Source: a virus. Taken from it: DNA of 20,312 bases. The stretch spans positions 1-20,312 of IMG/VR virus record IMGVR_UViG_3300024520_006865; one strand, 5' to 3'. Position numbers and translations under genes: made by a program. Positions 1 through 6,376 of this stretch are shown piece after piece (within the stretch, counting starts at the first letter, position 1; each line of letters opens with the position of its first letter). The notes under the pieces were generated by a model. It was not told the DNA's origin and searched no databases. It saw nothing but the letters and a program-made list of their open reading frames with translations.

Positions 1-2
1 AT

Positions 3-173
3 GAAAAGCATGGCGACCAATTAATCTGGCCGCCACAGTTCAACCACCACCTAAACCCACAAACCTATTTGGACGCCATCCGCCAGGCCGATGAAGAACG
101 GCTGCAAATGGTGGCGGAACAGACAAATGCTTACGGGAAAACGCTGGATAAAAATAATAAGGGGGGCAAATAA
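3..173 (+). CDS. C-terminal fragment of an unrecognised protein
   Basis: An open frame enters from the left edge and ends at TAA 171-173, giving 56 residues beginning EKHGDQLIWPPQFNHHLNPQ and ending in a Lys/Asn/Gly-rich tail (KTLDKNNKGGK). The middle (YLDAIRQADEERLQMVAEQ) is a charged helix. The part seen has no diagnostic motif, so no function is proposed. The WPPQF stretch loosely recalls the end of terminase or replication proteins, but this is too little to call. The stop overlaps the next ATG (TAATG), so the two frames could be translationally coupled. It lies on the strand opposite to the virion genes and left of the integrase, so it may be host or early-phage DNA. Confidence 0.55.
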   Translation, partial: EKHGDQLIWPPQFNHHLNPQTYLDAIRQADEERLQMVAEQTNAYGKTLDKNNKGGK

Positions 174-295
174 TGGTTCACACCAAAAAACCCGCCACCC
201 TTTTCATTGCCATCAATCAGGAAAAAAATAAAGCGAAGGCTGTTCATCGCCCGCCGCTGCATCCAACTCCCGTGCCCTCATCAAATAAGAAATAA
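173..295 (+). CDS. Short coupled ORF, 40 aa, hypothetical
   Basis: This ORF starts with an ATG that shares its A with the preceding stop (TAATG). It encodes a 40-residue basic, Pro-rich peptide (MVHTKKPATLFIAINQEKNK, then PPLHPTPVPSSNKK). The only support is the overlap with the upstream gene; no motif is visible. It overlaps the minus-strand ORF at 213-422, and at most one of the two is likely to be functional. Composition gives slightly better support to the minus-strand frame. Confidence 0.3.
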   Translation: MVHTKKPATLFIAINQEKNKAKAVHRPPLHPTPVPSSNKK

Positions 296-422
296 ACACA
301 CGCTCCCAGGCAACGCCCGTTCCCTCATAACAAGCATCCAATTCCTGCGCCTTCTTTTCCCCAACAATACTCCGCACTTCACCCTTAATCATAATTACCA
401 CATCCGTTGAATTAAGCGGCAA
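213..422 (-). CDS. Possible small acidic protein, divergent to the Xre regulator
   Basis: The frame is open for 69 residues from a TTG at 422. An ATG at 392 (MIKGEVRSIVGEKKAQ...) is an alternative start giving 59 residues. Neither has a strong Shine-Dalgarno sequence. The residue mix is that of an ordinary soluble protein, with balanced acidic and basic residues and a helix-like IVGEKKAQELDACYEG, which random frames here lack. I do not recognise the family. It would be transcribed away from the regulator at 561, with an operator-like palindrome between them, an arrangement typical of small phage or toxin-antitoxin switches. Its 3' half overlaps the plus-strand ORF at 173-295. Confidence 0.4.
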   Translation of the reverse strand: MPLNSTDVVIMIKGEVRSIVGEKKAQELDACYEGTGVAWERVFISYLMRARELDAAAGDEQPSLYFFPD

Positions 423-464
423 GACTTAGCAAAAGGTGCGCCAACACACAAAGCACACCTCAGA

Positions 465-484
465 TTATTACCTATAGGTAATAA
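465..484. promoter_or_regulatory. Perfect 20-bp palindrome, candidate operator
   Basis: Positions 465-484 read TTATTACCTATAGGTAATAA, which equals its own reverse complement. It lies about 77 bp upstream of the Xre-type regulator and about 43 bp upstream of the divergent ORF at 422. A half-site-like ACCTAT recurs at 514-519. The size and position suit a dimeric HTH repressor site, which is an inference. Confidence 0.5.
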
Positions 485-496
485 AACAGTGCTATT

Positions 497-511
497 TAGT
501 ATTTAATACTA
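497..511. promoter_or_regulatory. Second palindrome (7-1-7) in the regulator spacer
   Basis: TAGTATT-T-AATACTA is a perfect inverted repeat with a single central base, 12 bp from the 20-bp palindrome. Its sequence differs from the first, so it may be a second operator or AT-rich promoter DNA. No convincing -35/-10 pair was found in this spacer. Confidence 0.35.
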
Positions 512-560
512 GACCTATTTTAGATTTCATCCCATTAAATGAAGCTAGAACGGGAGCCTC

Positions 561-851
561 ATGTCAAAATTCGGAACAGAACTCACTCACGCCATGGCAC
601 GCCTGAACATAACCGAAAACCAACTCGCCAAAGAAATCGATAAAAGCCAAGGGTGGATCAACCGCATCAAAAACGCCAAAACCCCACCAACACAAGCCAC
701 CCTCACCGCCATCTGCGCAGCCATTGAAAAGCACTCGCACTACCACGCCCTGCGCATCCTCATCGGCGCACTCAAAGACCAATGCACCGCCACCGGCTAC
801 GACACCCAGCACATCCTCATAAAGCCCAATAAAAAGAATCCAAAAACCTGA
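561..851 (+). CDS. Xre/Cro-CI type HTH transcriptional regulator
   Basis: This is a 96-residue DNA-binding protein. Residues about 8-55 form the lambda-repressor-like helix bundle: the first HTH helix in ITENQLAKEIDKS, the recognition helix in SQGWINRIKNA, then TPPTQATLTAICAAI packing as the last helices. The remaining 40 residues contain a possible helix (HYHALRILIGALKDQ) and a basic tail and show no peptidase domain, so it is Cro-like in size. GGGAG at 552-556 lies 4 bases before the ATG. The palindromes upstream suggest autoregulation. The coding strand is A/C-rich and G-poor, unlike the integrase and virion genes, which may indicate a different origin for this left block. The lysogeny-control role is inferred. 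Confidence 0.8.
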   Translation: MSKFGTELTHAMARLNITENQLAKEIDKSQGWINRIKNAKTPPTQATLTAICAAIEKHSHYHALRILIGALKDQCTATGYDTQHILIKPNKKNPKT

Positions 852-876
852 CACCTTAAAAAGACCATGCTATAAA
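848..876 (+). promoter_or_regulatory. Sigma70-like promoter for the secreted/membrane gene pair
   Basis: A -35 box CTGACA (848-853, one mismatch from TTGACA) is separated by 17 bp from a -10 box TATAAA (871-876). An inverted repeat ATACCC (877-882) / GGGTAT (896-901) surrounds the expected transcription start near 883 and could be an operator. The promoter overlaps the end of the upstream regulator gene, so the following pair can be transcribed separately. Confidence 0.6.
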
Positions 877-904
877 ATACCCCTAACAACAGAAAGGGTA
901 TCCA

Positions 905-1414
905 ATGAAAGCACTCATCATCATACTGATCAGCCTCGCCGCCACCACCCACGCCGCCCCCAAAATCGAAATCAAAAAGCACGGCGTAAACTTTGAAAAA
1001 AACAAATACGCATGCGCACTAGATCCATACGTAACTATTCAGAATCGGGCAAGCACCACCAAATATGATACCCGCCCACTTATTAGCATGAGCGTGCTTT
1101 TAAAACTCAAAAACACAGGAACTCTAAAAGTCATTAAACTTTATTACAACTGGGAACAAACCCAATGGGTCGAGCAAGCCAAAAGCTTCAATCCAGAGAA
1201 AGAATCAACCATGCAGCCAACTTGCGATTATAAAAAAATAAACAACGAAACCCTGCGTGCAAAGGAAGTGAATGTAACCTATTCCGATTTAGGATTTAAA
1301 GACCGGCCCAAAGTACTCGCCACAAAATCCCGCATCTACATCGGCGGACAGCTCATCGAAGAACACGAAACCAAAGATCGCACCTGCACCTGGTCCGACT
1401 GGGAGAACATCTAA
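905..1414 (+). CDS. Secreted protein of unknown function (Sec signal peptide)
   Basis: This is a 169-residue protein. Residues 1-17 are a classic signal peptide: Met-Lys, a hydrophobic core ALIIILISLAA, then THA before the probable cleavage site, leaving APKIEIKK at the mature N-terminus. The rest alternates charged and hydrophobic residues as in a beta-sandwich and holds a few Cys (YACAL, PTCDY, RTCTW) that could form disulfides in the periplasm. I do not recognise the family. AAGGG at about 894-898 is the ribosome-binding site. The stop overlaps the start of the next gene (TAATG), so the two are probably coupled. A secreted protein with a small membrane partner, left of an integrase, could be a lysogenic-conversion or superinfection-exclusion pair, or host genes; neither is shown. 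Confidence 0.65.
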   Translation: MKALIIILISLAATTHAAPKIEIKKHGVNFEKNKYACALDPYVTIQNRASTTKYDTRPLISMSVLLKLKNTGTLKVIKLYYNWEQTQWVEQAKSFNPEKESTMQPTCDYKKINNETLRAKEVNVTYSDLGFKDRPKVLATKSRIYIGGQLIEEHETKDRTCTWSDWENI

Positions 1415-1677
1415 TGCTCAGCCTATTTGGAACTATCTTCTTTCTTGCCGGCGGATTCTTCGCATTCATCAGCATCCCCATGGCCGCGATCGGTGCATGG
1501 ATCATCGCACTGCTCTGCGCTCTCGGCAGCATCGAAAACCAGCTCATCAAACAGAGAAAACTCACAGCCATCACCGTGGATCAACTCGAAGAGCTAATCG
1601 ATATCCAAAAACCCATCGCCCAAGCCCATAAAAAAGACCTCCTCAAAAAAGATCCCCGCTACCAGAACCAAGCCTGA
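1414..1677 (+). CDS. Small two-pass membrane protein, hypothetical
   Basis: This protein has 87 residues. A hydrophobic stretch from about 4 to 40 (LFGTIFFLAGGFFAFISIP, then AAIGAWIIALLCALG) is long enough for two short membrane helices. A charged cytoplasmic tail follows (IENQLIKQRKLTAITVDQLEELIDIQKP... KKDLLKKDPRYQNQA) with coiled-coil character. The start is coupled to the upstream secreted protein through TAATG. Transcription probably ends at the intrinsic terminator about 90 bp downstream. The family is not recognised. Its size resembles phage immunity or holin-like proteins, but the position is far from the lysis-like genes. Confidence 0.6.
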   Translation: MLSLFGTIFFLAGGFFAFISIPMAAIGAWIIALLCALGSIENQLIKQRKLTAITVDQLEELIDIQKPIAQAHKKDLLKKDPRYQNQA

Positions 1678-1701
1678 AAATTTCCCATAACGACACAATA
1701 A

Positions 1702-1947
1702 CACCACCACCAAAGTTAACTCATTGGTAATCAACGCTCTATCCGGCCCCGTTATCCTCCACCAACTTAAAAGGCCCGATCACACGATCGGGCCTTTTTT
1801 TATGCGGTTATGCTACTTTTAAAGGGGTTTATTAATATTTACTGGGCGTTTTGTATAAGCCTGTAACTGCCCCTATCTGCCTCTATTATGCCTTTTTTAT
1901 CGCCACCAAGCGCCACCAGTGCATAATAACGCCACCATTCACCACCA
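1702..1947. repeat. CCACCA-type repeats upstream of integrase, candidate arm sites
   Basis: CGCCACCA occurs at 1901-1908, 1911-1918 and 1930-1937, and CACCACCA at 1940-1947, so starts fall at about 10-bp steps with one step skipped. Related copies are at 1702-1712 (CACCACCACCA) and 1757-1764 (CTCCACCA). Helically phased direct repeats just upstream of a tyrosine integrase gene resemble arm-type integrase or excisionase sites. The 1678-1964 gap otherwise holds the terminator and no ORF I can support. Confidence 0.4.
1769..1800 (+). terminator. Strong Rho-independent terminator
   Basis: A 9-bp GC-rich stem, GGCCCGATC (1773-1781) pairing with GATCGGGCC (1786-1794), closes a 4-nt loop and is followed by seven T. 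AAAA on the 5' side also pairs with TTTT, so it may act in both directions. It insulates the secreted/membrane pair from the integrase. Confidence 0.9.
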
Positions 1948-1964
1948 CTATGGAGGCTTTAATA

Positions 1965-3086
1965 ATGGCCAGAATTGCGAAGTTGAGAAAAATTGAGCGG
2001 AAAGATCGTGGCTCTTCGAAATGGGGAATTTCTGTTCCGCAACCGGGGAAACGGTCGAAGCGAATATTTTTCGAGTCGGCGGCGAAGCGGGATGCACACT
2101 TTGCTAAATTAAAGCGGGCGGTTCAATCAGAGGGGCATGGCATTCTTTCGACTTCGGCGGCGGATGTGGCGCTACTCAGCGACCTTCGGGAGATTCTGCC
2201 AGTGGGTGTGGACCCCCGGGAGGCCGCGCGGTTTTATGTTGAACAGCTATGCCCAGATTCAACGGTATCGCTGAAGGAGGCCGTGCGGGGCTTTTTAAGG
2301 AAGCAGCAGGCGGCTCGGATTTCGCAGGATCATTATAAACACCAGGAACTTGCGCTGAAGCGGCTAACGACTGGAGTAGGTGATGAGATGATGGTGGCAG
2401 CGGTGAGTCAGGATATAATTCATGAGCTTCTTTTCGGCATGCCATTTAAGGATTCAACGCTGGACGGGTATCATAAAAACTGGGGAACCTTTTTTAATTG
2501 GTGCGTGAAGCAACGGTTTTGCGCAGTGTCGCCACTGGCCACGATGGACCGGATCAGCCTGGCAGAGAGTGAGCCGGAGTTTATGCCGGCGGGTGATGTG
2601 GCTAAGTTCTTTAAGAAAGCTTTGAAATTGCATCCGGAGATTACGCCTGCTCTGGCGTTGTCGTTTTTTGCGGGGATGCGGAGCTCAGCAATCGCCCGGC
2701 TGGAGCGCGGAGACCTGGACTTTGAACAGCATGGCATCCGCCATAAGGGTGCGTCGCACAAAATGAAGCGGCGGTTTTATGTGCAGGGTTTTGAGCCGAA
2801 CCTTTGGGAATGGCTGGAACCTTGGAAAAACCTGAAGACACTCCCCATCTGGCCGAGCAGTACCGCGATCAAGTGGAGGGAGGATATCTACAAAAGCGCA
2901 AAGGTTGCATTTCCCCACAACGCTGGGCGGCATTCGTTTTGCACCTATCATGTGGCGTTGCACGGGAGCGCGGATCGGACGGCTACCCTGCTGACCCACC
3001 GGGGCAGCATCTCAATGCTGTATGATCATTATCGAGGCAATGCGAAGAAGACAGAAGCGGAGGTTTATTTTAAAATTCTGCCCTGA
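1965..3086 (+). CDS. int: Tyrosine site-specific integrase (phage type)
   Basis: The protein has 373 residues from ATG 1965, chosen because GGAGG (1952-1956) sits 8 bases before it; an in-frame extension to 1851 has no such support. The basic N-terminus (1-55) suits an arm-binding domain, 100-200 the core-binding SAM-like domain (VSLKEAVRGFLRKQQ...), and 205-373 the catalytic domain. Visible catalytic residues are Arg239 (FAGMRSSAIARLE), a Lys in KGASHKMKRR (261-268), Arg322 in NAGRHSF, His345 (LLTHRGS) and the nucleophile most likely Tyr356 in YDHYRG (Tyr353 is the alternative). The first position of the HxxR motif is Asn319 rather than His, as I recall from PVC-group integrases. It would catalyse prophage integration and excision. 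It converges with the sulfotransferase, overlapping it by 17 bp. Confidence 0.92.
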   Translation: MARIAKLRKIERKDRGSSKWGISVPQPGKRSKRIFFESAAKRDAHFAKLKRAVQSEGHGILSTSAADVALLSDLREILPVGVDPREAARFYVEQLCPDSTVSLKEAVRGFLRKQQAARISQDHYKHQELALKRLTTGVGDEMMVAAVSQDIIHELLFGMPFKDSTLDGYHKNWGTFFNWCVKQRFCAVSPLATMDRISLAESEPEFMPAGDVAKFFKKALKLHPEITPALALSFFAGMRSSAIARLERGDLDFEQHGIRHKGASHKMKRRFYVQGFEPNLWEWLEPWKNLKTLPIWPSSTAIKWREDIYKSAKVAFPHNAGRHSFCTYHVALHGSADRTATLLTHRGSISMLYDHYRGNAKKTEAEVYFKILP

Positions 3087-3666
3087 TCGATTCGTATAAT
3101 TCGAAATCGGATCGGAAGTATTCCCGCACCAGCGTGCGCATCCGCTGTGAATAGATGTCGGCATGGTGGCGATGATTCGACCGATTCACCAGGCGCAGCT
3201 CTGTTTCGGTACGTAAATGCTTTTCTTTCAGCATGGCACAGAACGGTTCCAGCCGATCAAAGGGCCAGCATTCCACCGGAATGCTTCCATCCATTGCCTG
3301 AACAAAACTGCTTTGCGGACGGAACATGGCCATTTTTCGAAGCCGGACGATGTTTTCCGGCAGGGTATGGCAGAAATGCGTGAACGATCGGAAGCTGTGC
3401 AGCAGCTCCACATCGGCGGAGCCGGTGCGGTCGAACCGCTCCCGGCCATAGCAAAAGGCGGATAAAAGATGATCGTATGGATTGCGAATCAGGGCATACC
3501 CGGGCATGGATGAAAAATAATCCAATCCATACAGGCGCTGGTAGTCCCGCACCGTATCATGGGTATCTCGGAAGGCCGGATTCACCTTCCGGATCATAGC
3601 GGAAACCGCCATGCCGCCGGTTTTCGGAACATGGATGAAAACAAAATCAGAGCTTTTCCGCGTCAT
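3070..3666 (-). CDS. PAPS-dependent sulfotransferase (Sulfotransfer_2-like)
   Basis: This is a 198-residue cytoplasmic enzyme that should transfer sulfate from PAPS to a carbohydrate hydroxyl. The 5'-phosphosulfate-binding loop is FIHVPKTGGMA (residues 10-20, PKTGG core) and the 3'-phosphate-binding motif is RNPYDHLLSAF (61-71, Arg and Ser both present). The HVPKTGG form is that of the carbohydrate sulfotransferase branch (heparan 2-O / chondroitin type and bacterial relatives). The length is slightly short but complete, with no signal peptide or membrane segment. The start ATG (3664-3666) has AAGGA two bases upstream and lies inside the end of the glycosyltransferase gene (20-bp overlap), so they are co-translated. 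The substrate is unknown; context points to the glycan made by its neighbour. It is an unusual cargo for a phage late operon. Confidence 0.88.
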   Translation of the reverse strand: MTRKSSDFVFIHVPKTGGMAVSAMIRKVNPAFRDTHDTVRDYQRLYGLDYFSSMPGYALIRNPYDHLLSAFCYGRERFDRTGSADVELLHSFRSFTHFCHTLPENIVRLRKMAMFRPQSSFVQAMDGSIPVECWPFDRLEPFCAMLKEKHLRTETELRLVNRSNHRHHADIYSQRMRTLVREYFRSDFELYESIRAEF

Positions 3667-4864
3667 AATCCTTCACCGGAAAGCGTGTGCATTTCAGCCA
3701 TTCAAAGGGTTCATAATTCTGCATCCAGATCATAAACGATTCCGGCTTATGCGTCGAATCCATGGTGACCACCAGGGTATCCGGAAGTTTTGCGTCGATT
3801 GAAAAATCTTTTCTATAGATTTCAGTGTCGGTCGTATCCTTAACAAACAGCGCAAAACCATCGGCCCTTCCAAGCCTTGGAAGGATGGCTTTCAAATCCA
3901 GCCGGCAGGTGAATCGATAGTTTGTGCATTTTTTCCAAACACTGGAAGCAAAGTCTGGCAGCGATAGATTCACCTTGGCTTCCGGCGCAATATAGGAATT
4001 TGAAAAGCTGATTCCGGACATATTTTCAAACTGCTCCAGAGTCCGGACGCTGCCGAGCCCGTATTCAAAGAGATTAGATCCGGTTAATAACGCTTTAACC
4101 CGCTCTTTACTCACCACATCGCGGTCATGAAAGGCTGTTTCAAAACCGTTCTGAACGGTATGGTCCCCCCAATGTTTCGAGCGCCCTTCGCGGGTATATT
4201 CATGCCACACCACATTCCGATCCGGCAGAAACATATCATATCCATGCGTCCAGGAGCGGACGGCCATACTGATTTCTTCGCCAATAAAGTACAGATCCGG
4301 ATCATAGCGCACCTCTTCGCAGTATTCGCCGAAGGTGAACATGAAATGACCCGACCAAAACATATGCTTGCGCAGCCCGGCATCGGCCCGATCTTCCGGA
4401 TGAAAGGTGGTGATAATGCGCAGATGATCATAATTCGGACGCATCGCCCACAGCTTACTGCAGCGTTCTTCGGTTTCAATATTAAACGAGGGAATATACC
4501 CTGTAATAATAGGTTTATCCGATTCTGCCCGCTCCAGCATATCCATCAGCGCAACATCCCATCCCTCCGCAAAGCGATGGTGCGAATCGAGCTGCAGCGT
4601 ATATTCTTCCCCCTGCCAGAGTTTTTGAACCTCCGACCGCGCCCAGCAGGCGCCGCGCGAATCCTGAAAAGGAACCGCCAGAATCCGGAAACGCGGATCT
4701 TCCGTATACTCGGCCAGCGAATCCCACGCATCATCCGCGCTGAATTGGTGGCAGATCCCGAAGGACAGCCCCCAGGGATTCACCGCATTTTCCAGCGCCG
4801 ATTGAATGGTCGGGACGAGTTGTGGATCCCGATAGGATGCAATCTGGATAAATATTTTTTTCAT
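3647..4864 (-). CDS. GlcNAc-type polypeptide glycosyltransferase (PF11397-like)
   Basis: This 405-residue enzyme resembles the family containing the Skp1 GlcNAc-transferase and many bacterial and phage homologues. The N-terminus IFIQIASYRDPQLVPTI (4-20) is the family signature. LQLDSHHRF (90-98) supplies the Asp-x-His metal/nucleotide-sugar site, and FIGEEISMAVRSW followed by HEY is the catalytic/acceptor region. Residues from about 290 on look like an additional C-terminal beta-rich domain. It probably transfers a sugar (GlcNAc by family precedent) from a UDP-sugar to protein in the cytoplasm. Its ATG overlaps the stop of the adhesin gene (TGATG), so its dose is tied to the adhesin, which makes the adhesin's Thr-Pro tail the first acceptor to test. 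The acceptor is inferred, not seen. Confidence 0.85.
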   Translation of the reverse strand: MKKIFIQIASYRDPQLVPTIQSALENAVNPWGLSFGICHQFSADDAWDSLAEYTEDPRFRILAVPFQDSRGACWARSEVQKLWQGEEYTLQLDSHHRFAEGWDVALMDMLERAESDKPIITGYIPSFNIETEERCSKLWAMRPNYDHLRIITTFHPEDRADAGLRKHMFWSGHFMFTFGEYCEEVRYDPDLYFIGEEISMAVRSWTHGYDMFLPDRNVVWHEYTREGRSKHWGDHTVQNGFETAFHDRDVVSKERVKALLTGSNLFEYGLGSVRTLEQFENMSGISFSNSYIAPEAKVNLSLPDFASSVWKKCTNYRFTCRLDLKAILPRLGRADGFALFVKDTTDTEIYRKDFSIDAKLPDTLVVTMDSTHKPESFMIWMQNYEPFEWLKCTRFPVKDYDAEKL

Positions 4865-6369
4865 CAGGTCGGTGTTGTTGGTGGTGTTGTCGGCGGCGTG
4901 GTAGGCGGCGTCGGGCTCGGTGTTGGTGTTGGTGTAGGTGTTGGAGTTGGCGTCGGTGTTGGTGTTGGCGTGGGTGTAACATTAAACACTGTCACAGAAC
5001 CGCCCGCGATATCATTCTGCTCCGCCTCAGTGCCGCCGAAAATCACACACGTTGCATTATAAGCATATGAACCATCGGACAGATTATTTTCATTAACATC
5101 TTCCGAGTTGCCCCCACTCGCATTGCCATTATCCCATGAGATATCCAGATCCTGATTACTCGTAACATCGCCAGAACTAATATCCCCCTCCGCAGCAACT
5201 GCCACAGAAAGGGCGGCATCATACGGCTCATCACCGCTTTGAGTGACTGGATTCACTGTAGCTGTAATTCCAAACGGCGGAACCGAGGCCGTCGGGAACT
5301 GATTCGAATCGAAGGATCCGAGCCCGATTAAACCGGATTTAAATTCAGTATCCGCCGTTGCAACATCTGAATTTAATTCAGTCCACCCACTGCTCAAACC
5401 GGAACCTAATGCATTAAAATCAAACCCCAGAGGCGCGGAACTTTTCACATGCACTTTGCAGGCGCCATCGAGGGCCGGAGTGAACGAAGCTTTTGCCCCG
5501 CCGGTTAAGGCCGATAATAGTACATTAATATTCGACCACCCATCCAGTATCAGCCGGGATTCTGTGGTGGCCTTACCAAACGGCGGCACTGCCGGAGAGG
5601 ATGCGCCGGAATAATCATCCTCCGCATTCTGGTGAAGCTGTGCAATATTGCCGCCGGAAAAATTACTACCCGAAACATCCGCCGATTTTTCCCCATCGCC
5701 ATCCTCGCCCGCCTGATCGGCCCACGAAAACACACGGCCCGACCGCAAATCTACATTCGGCATCGACCACTGCACATACTGCACCGCTTTCAGTGCCGTA
5801 ATCAAATCTTCAAACAACGCCGGAACATCAAACAGATCGCCGGTCTGGCAAACGCGGGCGGAATTCGGATATTGCAAAAGGGGCTCCCCATTGGCATCCG
5901 CGTTGGTAGCATAGCGAAAACCAAAATTCCCGCCGCCATCATGCAACCCCACCGCCAGGCAAAAGTTTTCAAAATATTCAGCTGCATCCACCCAGGTATC
6001 ATATGCGCGGTCCGCCCAGGAAACATACCCTGTTAAACCAGTGCTGGCAGAGGCCGATGAATTATTATAATCTGCAGCAATCACATTCCCGAAATGCAGC
6101 CCGGTGAAAAACTCCTGAAGCGCCGCAAAGGTTGAGGCTTTTCCTGCATCTTCCGAATCGGCAGTAGGCGCAACGATATTCAGAAAATCAGACCACCCCG
6201 CCGCCAGAGCACGCTCCTTCACCGCATTAGTCAGTTTAAGCGCATCGGCGGAATCCAGCCAATCGAACACGGAAAAATCCGTCTCCGGATCATACTGAAA
6301 ATCCGGAGTCTGAACCACCACCGCATCATCAACCTCAAAACCGACACTGTCTATAACCTTGGCGATCAT
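4864..6369 (-). CDS. Tail-tip/adhesin-like protein with C-terminal Thr-Pro tail
   Basis: This 501-residue acidic protein is the last structural-looking gene of the tail module. The first ~230 residues are mixed alpha/beta with many Trp/Tyr/Phe (DFSVFDWLDSADALKLTNAV, YDTWVDAAEYFENFCLAVG) and recall tail components that assemble on the hub. Residues about 230-460 are Gly/Ser/Asn-rich and beta-like. The last ~40 residues are almost only Thr and Pro: a run of about a dozen TP dipeptides, then SPTP and three PPTT units. Such a tail should be extended and surface exposed, and is typical of O-glycosylated linkers. It follows the hub-like gene by 7 bp and is coupled to the glycosyltransferase. No enzymatic motif or intramolecular chaperone was found. 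A receptor-binding role is inferred from position. Confidence 0.6.
   Translation of the reverse strand: MIAKVIDSVGFEVDDAVVVQTPDFQYDPETDFSVFDWLDSADALKLTNAVKERALAAGWSDFLNIVAPTADSEDAGKASTFAALQEFFTGLHFGNVIAADYNNSSASASTGLTGYVSWADRAYDTWVDAAEYFENFCLAVGLHDGGGNFGFRYATNADANGEPLLQYPNSARVCQTGDLFDVPALFEDLITALKAVQYVQWSMPNVDLRSGRVFSWADQAGEDGDGEKSADVSGSNFSGGNIAQLHQNAEDDYSGASSPAVPPFGKATTESRLILDGWSNINVLLSALTGGAKASFTPALDGACKVHVKSSAPLGFDFNALGSGLSSGWTELNSDVATADTEFKSGLIGLGSFDSNQFPTASVPPFGITATVNPVTQSGDEPYDAALSVAVAAEGDISSGDVTSNQDLDISWDNGNASGGNSEDVNENNLSDGSYAYNATCVIFGGTEAEQNDIAGGSVTVFNVTPTPTPTPTPTPTPTPTPTPSPTPPTTPPTTPPTTPT
4867..4980 (-). repeat. Hexanucleotide Thr-Pro coding microsatellite
   Basis: The plus strand reads as repeated GGTGTT/GGCGTT/GGAGTT-type hexamers, followed towards 4867 by a 9-base-based GTCGG/GTGGT pattern. 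On the minus strand this encodes the (TP)n and (PPTT)n tail. A 6-bp unit can gain or lose copies without breaking frame, so tail length could vary between virions or lineages. Confidence 0.8.
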
Positions 6370-6376
6370 AGAAAAA

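Noticed and set aside
564-854. 96-residue minus-strand ORF opposite the Xre regulator
   Set aside because: It is Gly/Val/Phe-rich with no motif, whereas the plus-strand frame has a clear HTH and ribosome-binding site.
1720-1764. tRNA/tmRNA 3' end (CCCGTTATCCTCCACCA) as an attachment site
   Set aside because: The end resembles a tmRNA/tRNA acceptor with CCA, but the T-arm does not pair and lacks a TTCRANY loop, and no 5' half is present. It may at most be a remnant.
1835-1860. Integrase promoter (TTTACT with TATAAG)
   Set aside because: The spacing between the boxes is about 10 bp, too short for a sigma70 promoter, and no better pair was found.
1851-1964. Longer integrase start at 1851
   Set aside because: The extension covers the repeat region, has no ribosome-binding site and reads as non-protein-like; ATG 1965 has GGAGG at proper spacing.
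4127-5062. 311-residue plus-strand ORF with Gly-Val repeats
   Set aside because: It is a shadow of the glycosyltransferase and Thr-Pro coding region on the minus strand, which has clear family motifs.
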